Part shown: piece by piece, positions 46,636 through 55,271 of the stretch | How positions within the stretch are numbered: the stretch's first letter is position 1 | How the letters are laid out: each line of letters starts with the position of its first letter | Assembly (NCBI RefSeq): GCF_028283705.1 | Contig: NZ_JAPWKD010000008.1 | Coordinates: 124,001 to 188,000, forward strand | Origin: Pantoea sp. | Lineage (GTDB): Bacteria; Pseudomonadota; Gammaproteobacteria; Enterobacterales; Enterobacteriaceae | Direction: 5' to 3' | DNA length: 64,000 nucleotides | Notes under the pieces: model-generated | What the model was told of the DNA's origin: nothing | The model's database searches: none | Seen by the model: the letters and a program-made list of their open reading frames with translations, nothing else | Made by a program: the position numbers and the translations under genes

Positions 46636-48318
46636 ATGAGCGATAAGTTTACAGATTCCCTGCCAAAAATTTCCCGTCGGCAGGCCCTGGTTTATCTGGC
46701 CTCCGGCACCGCAGTGATGGCATTGCCGGGGCTGTTCGGCAGCAACGTGGCGCGTGCCGCAATGACCGGGGCAGCGGGAAGTGGTGGACAGATGGTGGTG
46801 GGGTTCTCCCAGGAACCGACGGTGTTTAACCCGCTGATGCCCCATATCGAGGTAGACGACGGCCTGCATTTCAGCTTGTTCGATCCGCTGTTTGGCATTG
46901 ATGAGAAAGGCAATTTCACCCCATCCCTGGCGACAGAAGTGCCGACGCAGGCGAACGGCGGTATCTCCGCCGATGGTCTCAATTTCCATCTCAAACTGCG
47001 CGAAGGGGTGAAGTGGCACGATGGTCAGCCGTTCACTGCCGAAGATGTGAAATTCACCCTGGAACTGCTGGTAGATCCGAATTTCCGCAGCTGGAGCCGT
47101 TCCGGTCATGAGCTGGTGCGCGACATTACTATCGTCTCGCCGACCGAAATCAAATGGCGCATGGAAAAACCCTATTCGCCTTACACCTCGATTCTTGCCG
47201 CCACCTTTATTGTGCCGAAGCATGGCTTTGCCAACGTGCAGGACAAAAACACCGCGCCGTTCAACAGCGCGCCGGTGGGCACCGGGCCGTTCAAATGGCA
47301 GCAGCGGGTGCCGGGCGACCATATTGAACTGACGGCCAACAAAGATTACTTTGGCGACGGCCCGAAACTCGACCGGCTGATTTATAAATACATCCCGGAT
47401 CTCAACGTGATGTACACCCAGTTTGTCTCCGGCGATATCGACATTGCCGGGTTGCAGTGGATCTCGGCGGATCATTACGACGAGGCGAAAAAGCTGCCGG
47501 GTAAAGTGGTGGACGTGTTCCAGAGCGCCACCATTGAGAACTTTGCCTTTAATCTGGCGCGTCCACAGTTCCAGGACCCCGCCGTGCGTGAAGCCCTGTA
47601 TTACGCCATTGATAAACAAACCATTATCGATGCGTTGTATTACGGCCTGCCGAAGCCGACCGAAACCTATATGCCGCGTCAGTCGTCATATTTTAACGCC
47701 GACTTACCGGCCCATGAATTCAGTCTCGATAAAGCCAAAGCGCTGCTGGATAAGGCAGGCTGGAAGCCCGGTGCGGGCGGGATACGCGAGAAGAATGGCG
47801 TCAAACTGTCGTTCACTAACTCCACCACCGCCGGGAACCATCTGCGCGAACAAATGCAGCAGTTTATGCAGCAAAGCTTCCAGGAAATTGGCGTCGAGAT
47901 GAAGATCTCCAACCTGCCGCCTGCGGTGATGTGGGGCGATTACTGGATGCTGTCGAAATTTGATAGCGCCATTGTTGGTCTGAATTACCTCACTGGCTCC
48001 GATCCCGACACCGCCACCTACATGCGTTCCGATGCCATTCCGGCCCTGGGTGGGGCGGGGCAGAACGTATTCCAGTACAAAAATCCCGGGGTGGACAAGC
48101 TGCTGGCGCAGGGCAGTGCCGAATTTGCCCCCGAGCAGCGTAAGGCGGCTTATCTGCAAATCCAGGCGCTGGTGCGCAAAGACCTGCCGTTCCTGACGTT
48201 GTTCAGTTTCGCCAATGTGCGCGGTCACAAGCAGGGTGCGGAAAATATCATTCCCAACATCAACGTGCGCATCGATAGCTGGAACGTCAACACCTGGTAC
48301 TGGAACAAAAAAGCCTGA
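46636..48318 (+). CDS. Peptide-type ABC substrate-binding protein, possible Tat signal
   Basis: A 560-residue family 5 extracellular solute-binding protein (DppA/OppA class). Family blocks: VVGFSQEPTVFNPLMPH, LHFSLFDPLFGIDEKGNF, LKLREGVKWHDGQPFTAEDV, VGTGPFKWQQRVPGDHIEL and VREALYYAIDKQTIIDALYY. The N-terminus has SRRQALVYLASG followed by a hydrophobic stretch and ARA, a plausible twin-arginine signal, unusual for this class. ATG 46636 is preceded by GAGGAA. A stem-loop follows 15 bases after the stop. Confidence 0.9.
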   Translation: MSDKFTDSLPKISRRQALVYLASGTAVMALPGLFGSNVARAAMTGAAGSGGQMVVGFSQEPTVFNPLMPHIEVDDGLHFSLFDPLFGIDEKGNFTPSLATEVPTQANGGISADGLNFHLKLREGVKWHDGQPFTAEDVKFTLELLVDPNFRSWSRSGHELVRDITIVSPTEIKWRMEKPYSPYTSILAATFIVPKHGFANVQDKNTAPFNSAPVGTGPFKWQQRVPGDHIELTANKDYFGDGPKLDRLIYKYIPDLNVMYTQFVSGDIDIAGLQWISADHYDEAKKLPGKVVDVFQSATIENFAFNLARPQFQDPAVREALYYAIDKQTIIDALYYGLPKPTETYMPRQSSYFNADLPAHEFSLDKAKALLDKAGWKPGAGGIREKNGVKLSFTNSTTAGNHLREQMQQFMQQSFQEIGVEMKISNLPPAVMWGDYWMLSKFDSAIVGLNYLTGSDPDTATYMRSDAIPALGGAGQNVFQYKNPGVDKLLAQGSAEFAPEQRKAAYLQIQALVRKDLPFLTLFSFANVRGHKQGAENIIPNINVRIDSWNVNTWYWNKKA

Positions 48319-48333
48319 GTCCATTCACAGATC

Positions 48334-48357
48334 GCGTGACGTGATCGCGCGTCACGC
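48334..48357 (+). other. Stem-loop after the peptide-binding protein gene
   Basis: GCGTGACG at 48334-48341 pairs perfectly with CGTCACGC at 48350-48357 around an 8-nt loop. No T tract follows; the permease ribosome site lies directly downstream. Likely a 3' mRNA barrier for the binding-protein message. Confidence 0.6.
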
Positions 48358-48371
48358 CGGGGAGGAGAGCC

Positions 48372-49322
48372 ATGGGCGCATTTTTGCTACGACGTGTTGG
48401 CCAAAGCATCATTTTGCTGTTGCTGGTGTCGATCATCGGCTTTGCCGCACTGAACCTGGCACCCGGTGGGCCACTGTCGCAATATGCCTTAACGCCGGGG
48501 ATGACCCAGGAAGCGATGCAACGCATCGCCACCCAGATGGGACTGAACCGGCCTTTGCCGGTGCAATATTTTGACTGGCTCAGCCATTTGCTGCGTGGGG
48601 ACTGGGGGCGATCTTACCGTGATGGTCAGCCGGTACTCAGCATCATCTTTTCGCATCTGCCTGCCACTTTGTTGCTGATGTGCACCTCAATGGTGTTTTC
48701 CATCGCTATTGGCGTGTGGATTGGCATTCAGAGCGCCATCAAACGTGACAGCCTGTTTGATCGCATGGCGACCATGGGGGCGATGGTGGCGCTGTCGATT
48801 CCCACCTTCTGGTTCGGCCTGGTGGCGATTTATTTCTTTGCACTGAAGCTGCAATGGCTGCCCGCCGGAAATATGTACACCGTGGGGGACGGTTCGCTGC
48901 TGGATGTGTTGCGCCATCTGATTCTGCCGGTGCTGGTGCTGACTTTTGTCGATGTGGCGATCTGGAGCCGCTACATGCGCACCGCCACGCTGGAGGTAAT
49001 CAACCAGGATTTCATCAAAACCGCGCGTGCGAAAGGTGTTTCCCCACGTCGCGTGCTGATGAAGCATGTGGTGGGCAATGCGCTGCTGCCGATGATTACC
49101 CTCGCGGGCATGCAACTGCCGACCATTCTCGGTGGCGCGCTGGTGGCGGAGACGGTGTTCACCTGGCCGGGCATGGGGCGTCTGTTCCTCGACAGCCTCG
49201 GCTACAGCGATTACCCGGTGGTGATGGGGTTGCTGATGTGTTCGGCCATTCTGGTGCTGATTGGCAATCTGCTGGCGGATGTGATCACCGCGCTGGTCGA
49301 TCCGCGTATTCGTCCCGCTTAA
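48372..49322 (+). CDS. Peptide-type ABC permease (DppB class)
   Basis: A 316-residue permease with about six helices. It starts MGAFLLRRVGQSIILLLLVS and carries DppB-class features: NLAPGGPLSQYALTPGMTQE, LPVQYFDWLSHLLRGDWGRS, and the ATPase-contact loop TARAKGVSPRRVLMKHVVGN. Ends AETVFTWPGMGRLFLDSLGY plus the last helix. ATG 48372 follows GGAGGAGAG. Confidence 0.92.
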   Translation: MGAFLLRRVGQSIILLLLVSIIGFAALNLAPGGPLSQYALTPGMTQEAMQRIATQMGLNRPLPVQYFDWLSHLLRGDWGRSYRDGQPVLSIIFSHLPATLLLMCTSMVFSIAIGVWIGIQSAIKRDSLFDRMATMGAMVALSIPTFWFGLVAIYFFALKLQWLPAGNMYTVGDGSLLDVLRHLILPVLVLTFVDVAIWSRYMRTATLEVINQDFIKTARAKGVSPRRVLMKHVVGNALLPMITLAGMQLPTILGGALVAETVFTWPGMGRLFLDSLGYSDYPVVMGLLMCSAILVLIGNLLADVITALVDPRIRPA

Positions 49323-49331
49323 GGAGGCAAG

Positions 49332-50216
49332 ATGGCATCTTCCGTGATTACGCCACCGGTCGCCACGTCACGCTGGCGAGGCAACCGTACGCTGCAACGC
49401 TTTTTGCGTCACCGGCTGGCCTGCACCAGTCTGCTGCTGATTATCCTGATGGCACTGGCCTGCGCATTCGGCCCCGCATTGCTGCCGTTTGACGATCTCC
49501 ATATCGACCTGCGCGCGCGTTTTGCGCCGCCGCTTACCGGCTGGCACTGGCTGGGCACCGATCCACTCGGGCGTGATTTGCTGGCGCGACTGTTGATGGC
49601 CGGGCGTATTTCGCTGCTGGTGGGTTTCTTTGCCATGTTGCTCAGTATCATGCTGGGCACGCTGGTGGGGATTGTGGCTGGCTATTACGGCGGACGTGTT
49701 GGCGCGCTGCTGATGCGCGTCGTCGATGCGTTTCTCGCTTTTCCCAGCGTGTTTTTGCTGCTGGCGCTGGCGGCGTTTATTAAACCGGATCCGGCGATGA
49801 TTACCGTGATTATCGCGGTGACCAGCTGGATGGAAGTGGCACGCATTGTTGAGGCGGAAGTACGTTCGCTGCGTGAACGTGAATATATTCTGGCGGCGCG
49901 CATGCTGGGTCTGTCCGGGCGCTGGATTATGTTCCGTGAGCTGCTACCCAACGTGGTCGGGCCGATTATTGTCGCCGCGACGCTGACGGTGGCACGCGCC
50001 ATCCTGCTGGAAGCCTATATCAGCTTTCTCGGCTATGGCATTCAGCCACCGCTTCCGAGCTGGGGCAACATGCTCAACGGTGCACAGCAGTACCTGATTC
50101 GCGCGCCCTGGCTGGCACTGGTGCCGGGCATCGCCATTACTCTGGCGGTAACCTGCTTTAACTTTATTGGCGATGGGCTGCGCGATGCGCTGGACGCCCG
50201 CAGCGAGAAAGAGTGA
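49332..50216 (+). CDS. Peptide-type ABC permease (DppC class)
   Basis: A 294-residue permease of the DppC class. It shows the N-terminal cytoplasmic arm and helix, the typical WLGTDPLGRDLLARLLMAGR, the ATPase-contact loop ILAARMLGLSGRWIMFRELL and EAYISFLGYGIQPPLPSWG. ATG 49332 sits behind AAGGAGG, nine bases after the DppB-class gene. It is followed after eight bases by the second FAD oxidase. Confidence 0.92.
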   Translation: MASSVITPPVATSRWRGNRTLQRFLRHRLACTSLLLIILMALACAFGPALLPFDDLHIDLRARFAPPLTGWHWLGTDPLGRDLLARLLMAGRISLLVGFFAMLLSIMLGTLVGIVAGYYGGRVGALLMRVVDAFLAFPSVFLLLALAAFIKPDPAMITVIIAVTSWMEVARIVEAEVRSLREREYILAARMLGLSGRWIMFRELLPNVVGPIIVAATLTVARAILLEAYISFLGYGIQPPLPSWGNMLNGAQQYLIRAPWLALVPGIAITLAVTCFNFIGDGLRDALDARSEKE

Positions 50217-50224
50217 GGTGACTC

Positions 50225-51547
50225 ATGGCCCGGTTCTCCCCGTTTGAAGATTCGCTGTGGTTTGCTACTGCGGCTACCGCGCCGCCATTGCCCCCGTTGC
50301 AGGGCGAGCGCCAGGCCGATGTCTGTGTGGTGGGCGGCGGTTATACCGGCCTGACCACGGCGCTGACGCTGGCAAAGCAGGGGGTAAAAGTCATTCTGCT
50401 GGAGGCACAGCAGGCGGGTTTTGGTGGCTCAGGACGCAACGCTGGTCACTGTACACCCACCTTCACCCATTTTTCCCTGCCGGAACTGCGACGCTTGTTA
50501 GGTGAACCCTGGGCGGAACGATTGATTACGCGTCAGACCCAGGCGAATCATCAGGTCAGCGCGATGATTCGTGATTACCAGATTGACTGCGAATGGCAGC
50601 AAAACGGTTATCTGCAGGCAGCGGCACGGCCCGGAGCCATGAAACTTGTCGAAGAGAAAGCCCGTCAGTACAACGCGGTGGGGGCGCATACTGAAGCGGT
50701 AGATGCCGCGCAGGCGGAACGCATCAGTGGCAGCCCGCGCTTTTATGGTGGCTGGTTTCATCATGAAGGGGGGCACCTCAATCCGTTGGGCTATGCACGC
50801 GGCCTGGCGCGTGCGGTGGTGCAGGAGAGCGGCGAGATCTATTGTGAATCGCCGGTCAGTGAGGTGAAAAAACAGGGTACAAAATGGCAGGTGATGACGC
50901 CGCAGGGTGCCGTGCTGGCAGATAAAGTGATTTTCGCCACCGGCGCTTACACCGTTGCGGGGTGGCCGCAGCTGGCACAAAGTTTTCGTATCATGCGGGT
51001 GTTTGTGGCGGCAACCCAGCCGCTGGATGAGGCGTTGCGCCGCCATGTACTGCCCCTGAATACCACCCTCCATGACGGACGCGGTGATATCTACGTTTAT
51101 AAATACAACCAGCAGGGGCGTATTGTTGCCTCGATGTTTCCGATGGGGCGGCGCGGGCGTGAGATGAACTATACCCATCAGGTGATGAGTGACCGACTGC
51201 GCTGGCTGCATCCGGCTATCGACCAGCCGTTACGCTGGGAATATTTCTGGTATGGCGAGCTGGATATGCAGCAGCGCACTATCCCGCGGCTGTATCAGCT
51301 GGCACCCGGTGTGGTGGCGCTGACCGGCCTTTCCGGGCGAGGCGTGCCCACTGGCAGTATGCTGGGCGGTATTCTGGCCGAATGGGCGCTGGAGGTGCCG
51401 GAGAGTGAGCTGGCGCTGAAAATTGAACCGCTGCATAAAGCCCCGTTCTGGATGGGCTTTGGCCCACAACTGACGCTGCGTTATTACCGTGCACGGGATT
51501 GGTTGCGCTGCCGCATGGAAGGTGCCGCGCTGCCACCTCATGCCTGA
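50225..51547 (+). CDS. FAD-dependent oxidoreductase (PuuB/DAO type), second of two
   Basis: A 440-residue DAO-family flavoenzyme. The FAD loop is ADVCVVGGGYTGLTTALTLA near residue 29, followed by EAQQAGFGGSGRNAGHCTP; SGRNAG is common in gamma-glutamylputrescine oxidase and related enzymes. C-terminal FAD contact: ALTGLSGRGVPTGSMLGG. It is only distantly like the first oxidase of this cluster and so likely attacks a different bond or a successive intermediate. Coupled to the permease genes (eight-base gap). Confidence 0.87.
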   Translation: MARFSPFEDSLWFATAATAPPLPPLQGERQADVCVVGGGYTGLTTALTLAKQGVKVILLEAQQAGFGGSGRNAGHCTPTFTHFSLPELRRLLGEPWAERLITRQTQANHQVSAMIRDYQIDCEWQQNGYLQAAARPGAMKLVEEKARQYNAVGAHTEAVDAAQAERISGSPRFYGGWFHHEGGHLNPLGYARGLARAVVQESGEIYCESPVSEVKKQGTKWQVMTPQGAVLADKVIFATGAYTVAGWPQLAQSFRIMRVFVAATQPLDEALRRHVLPLNTTLHDGRGDIYVYKYNQQGRIVASMFPMGRRGREMNYTHQVMSDRLRWLHPAIDQPLRWEYFWYGELDMQQRTIPRLYQLAPGVVALTGLSGRGVPTGSMLGGILAEWALEVPESELALKIEPLHKAPFWMGFGPQLTLRYYRARDWLRCRMEGAALPPHA

Positions 51548-51649
51548 TGTTATATGCAATTTGCGGCAATGAAGCGCAGAACTAATTGTTTTGGTTATAA
51601 GCCGGGGTGCGCTTTACTGACATGGTCAATCATTTCTGGAGAACAGCCG

Positions 51650-51817
51650 ATGAAAAAGTTACTACAGCAGTGGTTTAATCGTTTCAATCAGCCGCAGAAC
51701 GCGGTGCCGCAACAGCGTGACATCGATGTCGCGAAACATATTGAGCTGCTCATCCCCATCAGCCAGCTGTATGGCATTGAATTCCATCCCTCGGTGTATC
51801 GTTACTATGAAAGATGA
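51650..51817 (+). CDS. Small hypothetical protein
   Basis: A 55-residue frame starting MKKLLQQWFNRFNQPQN and ending SVYRYYER. GGAG lies eight bases before the ATG at 51650, which supports translation. There is no signal peptide or membrane segment; the N-terminus is an amphipathic Arg/Lys/Gln-rich helix. A second frame (51807-51884, 25 residues, MKDERFHLVMRYSYW) begins inside its 3' end and may be a coupled microprotein or the remainder of a frameshifted longer gene. Not recognised. Confidence 0.5.
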   Translation: MKKLLQQWFNRFNQPQNAVPQQRDIDVAKHIELLIPISQLYGIEFHPSVYRYYER

Positions 51818-51931
51818 ACGATTCCATCTGGTGATGCGCTACAGCTACTGGAATGAGCTGTGCGCTGTGACGGGTAATCAGTAGATCACCGGCATTTTAT
51901 CCAGGTCAGCCCGGTAGGTGCAGGTATTGGT

Positions 51932-51960
51932 GTAACGGCGCGATTTATCGCGCTTTTTTT
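51932..51960 (+). terminator. Solitary REP arm acting as an intrinsic terminator
   Basis: One REP arm (GTAACG, then GCGCGATTTATCGCGC at 51938-51953) is followed directly by seven T. The inner palindrome forms a GC-rich stem and the T tract gives a standard rho-independent terminator for plus-strand transcription. The 5' GTAG of the family is changed to GTAA. Confidence 0.7.
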
Positions 51961-52102
51961 ATGCGCCCAATCTGACGAATTTCTGCACATTGTTTAAATA
52001 ATTCTTACAAACCCTGCTTGATTCGTTCAACTGTATTGATTGTGTAATAAATGCGTAAAGAAATGTTTTTCTTTACCGTTGCGCTCGTGTAAAAATACGA
52101 AA

Positions 52103-52121
52103 GTAAATGATAACCATTCTT
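52103..52121. promoter_or_regulatory. Fur box upstream of fiu
   Basis: The 19-mer GTAAATGATAACCATTCTT matches 14 of 19 positions of the Fur consensus GATAATGATAATCATTATC, including the ATGATAA-CATT core. It lies about 95 bases before the fiu start, as expected for an iron-repressed siderophore receptor. Confidence 0.8.
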
Positions 52122-52216
52122 TTTATCGTTTAAGGGATCAGGCCAGACCTGCGTGAAATTTCCCCTGTGGCCTGATGTGCGCATCAATAACAACAATCAA
52201 ACCCACACGTTTAAAA

Positions 52217-54496
52217 ATGGATAAAAATCGCAATCTGCCGTTTGGCAGCTTTAACTCGCTGACCTTGTTCACCGGGCTGTGCATCGGTATCTCTCCAGCG
52301 GCAGCGCTGGCGGCAGACAATACCGGCAAAAAAACCGACGATACCCTGGTAGTGGAAGCGCAGACCCCTTCGCTCTATTCACCAGGCGTTTCCGCCGATC
52401 CGAAATTCACCCAGCCGCTGGTGGATACCACACGTACCATCACGGTGATCCCTGAACAGGTGATTAAGGATCAGGGCGTCAATAACCTCACCGATGCGCT
52501 GAAAAACGTACCGGGTGTGGGGGCGTTTTATGCCGGAGAAAACGGCAGCTCGTCCACCGGGGATGCGGTGTATATGCGTGGTATCGATACCTCGAACAGC
52601 ATTTACGTTGATGGCATCCGTGATATCGGTAGTGTGACGCGCGATACCTTCAACACCGAGCAGGTTGAGGTGATCAAAGGCCCGTCAGGGACCGACTATG
52701 GTCGCAGCGCACCCTCTGGTTCCATCAATATGATCAGCAAACAGCCGCGACTGGATACCGGTCTTGATGCCTCAGTCAGTGTTGGCAGCGCCTGGATGCG
52801 TCGCGGAACACTGGATTACAACCAGGCCATCAGCGATAACGCCGCTTTCCGGCTTAATCTGATGGGAGAAAAAACCCACGATGCCGGGCGAGATAATATC
52901 CAGAATGAACGTTATGGCGTGGCACCGTCGCTGGCGTTTGGGCTGGATACTTCAACCCGCCTGTATCTCAATTACCTGCATGTGCACCAGAACAATACCC
53001 CGGATGGCGGCATTCCGACCATCGGCCTGCCGGGTTACTCCTCACCAACCGCCGCAACCTCCGCGCTGAATAATTCCGGTAAGGTGGCGACCAGTAACTA
53101 CTACGGCACTGATTCGGATTTCGACAAATCGACTACCGATACCGCCACGATTCGTTTTGAACATGATCTGTCGGATAACACCACCATCCGTAACACCACG
53201 CGCTGGTCGCGGGTGAAGCAGGAGTATCTGCTGACGGCAGTGATGGGCAGCACCATTGGCATGCCGGACCCGAATGATGTGGGCACCTGGACCTGGACGC
53301 GTAACGCCAACCTGAAAGACGTCAGCAACCGTATCCTGACCAACCAGACCAATATCACCTCGAAGTTTTATACCGGTTCGGTCGGGCATGATGTTAGCGC
53401 CGGGGTGGAGTTTACCCGTGAAAACCAGACCAACTATGGTGTGAATGCGATTACCGCGCCAGCGGTCAATATCTACCATCCGATCAGCAGCATATCGGTG
53501 GGGGGATTGGATCGTAATGGCGCGAACGCTAATGGCCAGACCGACACCTTTGGCATCTACGCCTTCGATACCCTGGCGATCACCAAAAACTTCGAGCTGA
53601 ACGGCGGCATTCGCCTCGACAACTATCACACTGATTACGACAGCGCCACCGCCTGTGGCGGCACCGGTCGCGGTGCGCTGGCCTGCCCAGCTGGCGTGGC
53701 AACCGGTACGCCGGTCACCACGGTGGATACGGCGAAATCGGGTAACCTGGTGAACTGGAAAGCGGGTGCGTTGTATCGTCTGACTGAACACGGCAACGTA
53801 TATGTTAACTACGCCATCTCCCAGCAACCGCCAGGTGGCAGCAACTTTGCACTGGCGGCCGGTGGCAGCGGCAATAGCGCCAATCGTACCGATTTCAAAC
53901 CACAAAAAGCCAAATCCAGTGAAGTGGGCACCAAGTGGGAAGTGCTGGATAAACGTCTGCTGCTGAACGCGGCGCTATTCCGTACCGATATTGAGAACGA
54001 AGTGGCGGAAAATGATGACGGTACTTATTCGCAATACGGTAAGAAACGTGTAGAGGGTTATGAGTTGTCGGCCACCGGTAACATCACGCCGGACTGGCAA
54101 ATCATCGCCGGGTTTACCCAGCAACATGCCTCGGTGACTGAAGGTGACAGTGTAGCCCAGGACGGTTCTTCTGCGCTGGCCTATACGCCGAAACATGCCT
54201 TTACCCTGTGGACCAACTACCAGGCGACGGATGCGCTGTCAGTCGGTGCCGGTGCGCGTTATGTCGGCAGCCTGCGTCGTGGCAGTGATGGCGCAGTGGG
54301 CACGCCGGACCATACCGAGGGGTATTGGGTGGCCGATGCGAAGCTGGGCTATAAGGTGAATAACAACCTTGATCTGCAACTTAACGTCTACAACATCTTT
54401 GATACCAACTATGTTGCCTCGATCAACAAGAGTGGTTACCGCTACCATCCGGGTGAGCCGCGGACTTTCCTGTTGACCGCCAACGTCCATTTCTAA
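52217..54496 (+). CDS. fiu: Fiu, TonB-dependent catecholate siderophore receptor
   Basis: A 759-residue outer-membrane receptor very similar to E. coli Fiu throughout. The signal peptide ends near AALAADN. A TonB box-like DTLVVEA lies near residue 38, then the plug (VIKDQGVNNLTDALKNVPGV, YMRGIDTSNSIYVDGIRDIG, GPSGTDYGRSAPSGSINMIS) and a 22-strand barrel ending RTFLLTANVHF with the terminal Phe. Fiu imports iron bound to monomeric catechols such as dihydroxybenzoylserine. Start 52217 (MDKNRNLPFG) aligns with E. coli MENNRNFPAR; an upstream ATG at 52175 is rejected. Confidence 0.96.
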   Translation: MDKNRNLPFGSFNSLTLFTGLCIGISPAAALAADNTGKKTDDTLVVEAQTPSLYSPGVSADPKFTQPLVDTTRTITVIPEQVIKDQGVNNLTDALKNVPGVGAFYAGENGSSSTGDAVYMRGIDTSNSIYVDGIRDIGSVTRDTFNTEQVEVIKGPSGTDYGRSAPSGSINMISKQPRLDTGLDASVSVGSAWMRRGTLDYNQAISDNAAFRLNLMGEKTHDAGRDNIQNERYGVAPSLAFGLDTSTRLYLNYLHVHQNNTPDGGIPTIGLPGYSSPTAATSALNNSGKVATSNYYGTDSDFDKSTTDTATIRFEHDLSDNTTIRNTTRWSRVKQEYLLTAVMGSTIGMPDPNDVGTWTWTRNANLKDVSNRILTNQTNITSKFYTGSVGHDVSAGVEFTRENQTNYGVNAITAPAVNIYHPISSISVGGLDRNGANANGQTDTFGIYAFDTLAITKNFELNGGIRLDNYHTDYDSATACGGTGRGALACPAGVATGTPVTTVDTAKSGNLVNWKAGALYRLTEHGNVYVNYAISQQPPGGSNFALAAGGSGNSANRTDFKPQKAKSSEVGTKWEVLDKRLLLNAALFRTDIENEVAENDDGTYSQYGKKRVEGYELSATGNITPDWQIIAGFTQQHASVTEGDSVAQDGSSALAYTPKHAFTLWTNYQATDALSVGAGARYVGSLRRGSDGAVGTPDHTEGYWVADAKLGYKVNNNLDLQLNVYNIFDTNYVASINKSGYRYHPGEPRTFLLTANVHF

Positions 54497-54502
54497 CCGA
54501 CT

Positions 54503-54544
54503 GTAGCGGCGCGATTAACTGCGCGCGATAAATCGCGCCGCTAC
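54503..54544. repeat. Rearranged GTAG-type REP, copy 9 (arms in reversed order)
   Basis: Here the rightward arm comes first (54503-54524, with GATTAACT in place of GATTTATC) and the leftward arm second (54523-54544, intact), overlapping by two bases. In the other pairs the order is the opposite with a 15-18 nt spacer. The bases after the second arm (GGAATGTGCC) look like the normal spacer, so a third arm seems to be lost. Confidence 0.8.
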
Positions 54545-54584
54545 GGAATGTGCCAGCCTCACTTTTTTAAGAGAGAACAACGCG

Positions 54585-55262
54585 ATGATGTATCACATTC
54601 CTGCCGTGCTGACGCCGGAAGAGGTCGCCAGTTTTACTTCCCTGCTGCAACAGGCTGAATGGGTCGATGGCCGGGTTACTGTCGGCAGCCAGGGGGCGAC
54701 GGTCAAAAACAACCAGCAAATCGATACCCGTACCCCCTTATACGATCGGTTGCAGGCGGCGGTATTGCAGGCACTGAACAACAATCCGCTGTTCTTTTCC
54801 GCTGCGCTACCGCGCACCATTTCCACACCGTTGTTTAATCGCTATGAACAGGGGGAAACCTACGGATTTCATGTGGACGGCGCAGTACGTCACAACGGTG
54901 CGGCGGGCTGGATGCGTACCGATCTTTCCGCCACGCTGTTCCTGTGTGAACCGGACAGCTATGACGGCGGCGAGCTGGTGATTGAGGACACTTACGGCCA
55001 GCACAAGGTCAAACTTCCCGCCGGGCATCTGGTGTTGTATCCCTCCAGCAGCCTGCACTGCGTCACACCGGTGACGCGCGGTGCGCGCGTGGCGTCCTTC
55101 CTGTGGGTTCAGTCGATGGTGCGCGATGATAAACAGCGCGCCATGTTATTCGAGCTGGACCGCAATATTCAGAGCCTGAAAGCGCGCCACGGCGACAGCG
55201 AGGAGCTGCTGTCGCTGCTGAATATGTATCATAACCTGCTGCGTGGCTGGACAGAGGTGTAA
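54585..55262 (+). CDS. ybiX: YbiX, PKHD-type 2-oxoglutarate/Fe(II) hydroxylase
   Basis: A 225-residue protein close to E. coli YbiX, which also follows fiu. It is a prolyl-4-hydroxylase-like (P4Hc) dioxygenase: metal ligands HVD in GFHVDGAVR and a distal His in [13 protein letters not shown], with the 2-oxoglutarate Arg in that last motif. The iron-linked context suggests a role in modifying or using imported siderophores, but the substrate is unknown. ATG 54585 or 54588; GAGAG precedes. It is probably co-transcribed with fiu despite the REP between them. Confidence 0.94.
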   Translation: MMYHIPAVLTPEEVASFTSLLQQAEWVDGRVTVGSQGATVKNNQQIDTRTPLYDRLQAAVLQALNNNPLFFSAALPRTISTPLFNRYEQGETYGFHVDGAVRHNGAAGWMRTDLSATLFLCEPDSYDGGELVIEDTYGQHKVKLPAGHLVLYPSSSLHCVTPVTRGARVASFLWVQSMVRDDKQRAMLFELDRNIQSLKARHGDSEELLSLLNMYHNLLRGWTEV

Positions 55263-55271
55263 ACCAGCTCG

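Larger units (their letters stand above)
51818..52216. other. Intergenic region upstream of fiu
   Basis: 399 bp before fiu. It holds the possible 25-codon frame to 51884, a solitary REP arm with T tract at 51932-51960, an AT-rich stretch to 52130, and the Fur box at 52103-52121. No canonical Shine-Dalgarno precedes the fiu ATG at 52217. No RNA gene is seen. Confidence 0.5.

Noticed and set aside
46588..47619. Open frame of 343 codons on the minus strand
   Set aside because: Antisense shadow of the peptide-binding protein gene, with no motif or ribosome site.
52175..52216. Upstream ATG extending Fiu by 14 residues
   Set aside because: E. coli Fiu aligns from the ATG at 52217, and the extension would spoil the signal peptide.
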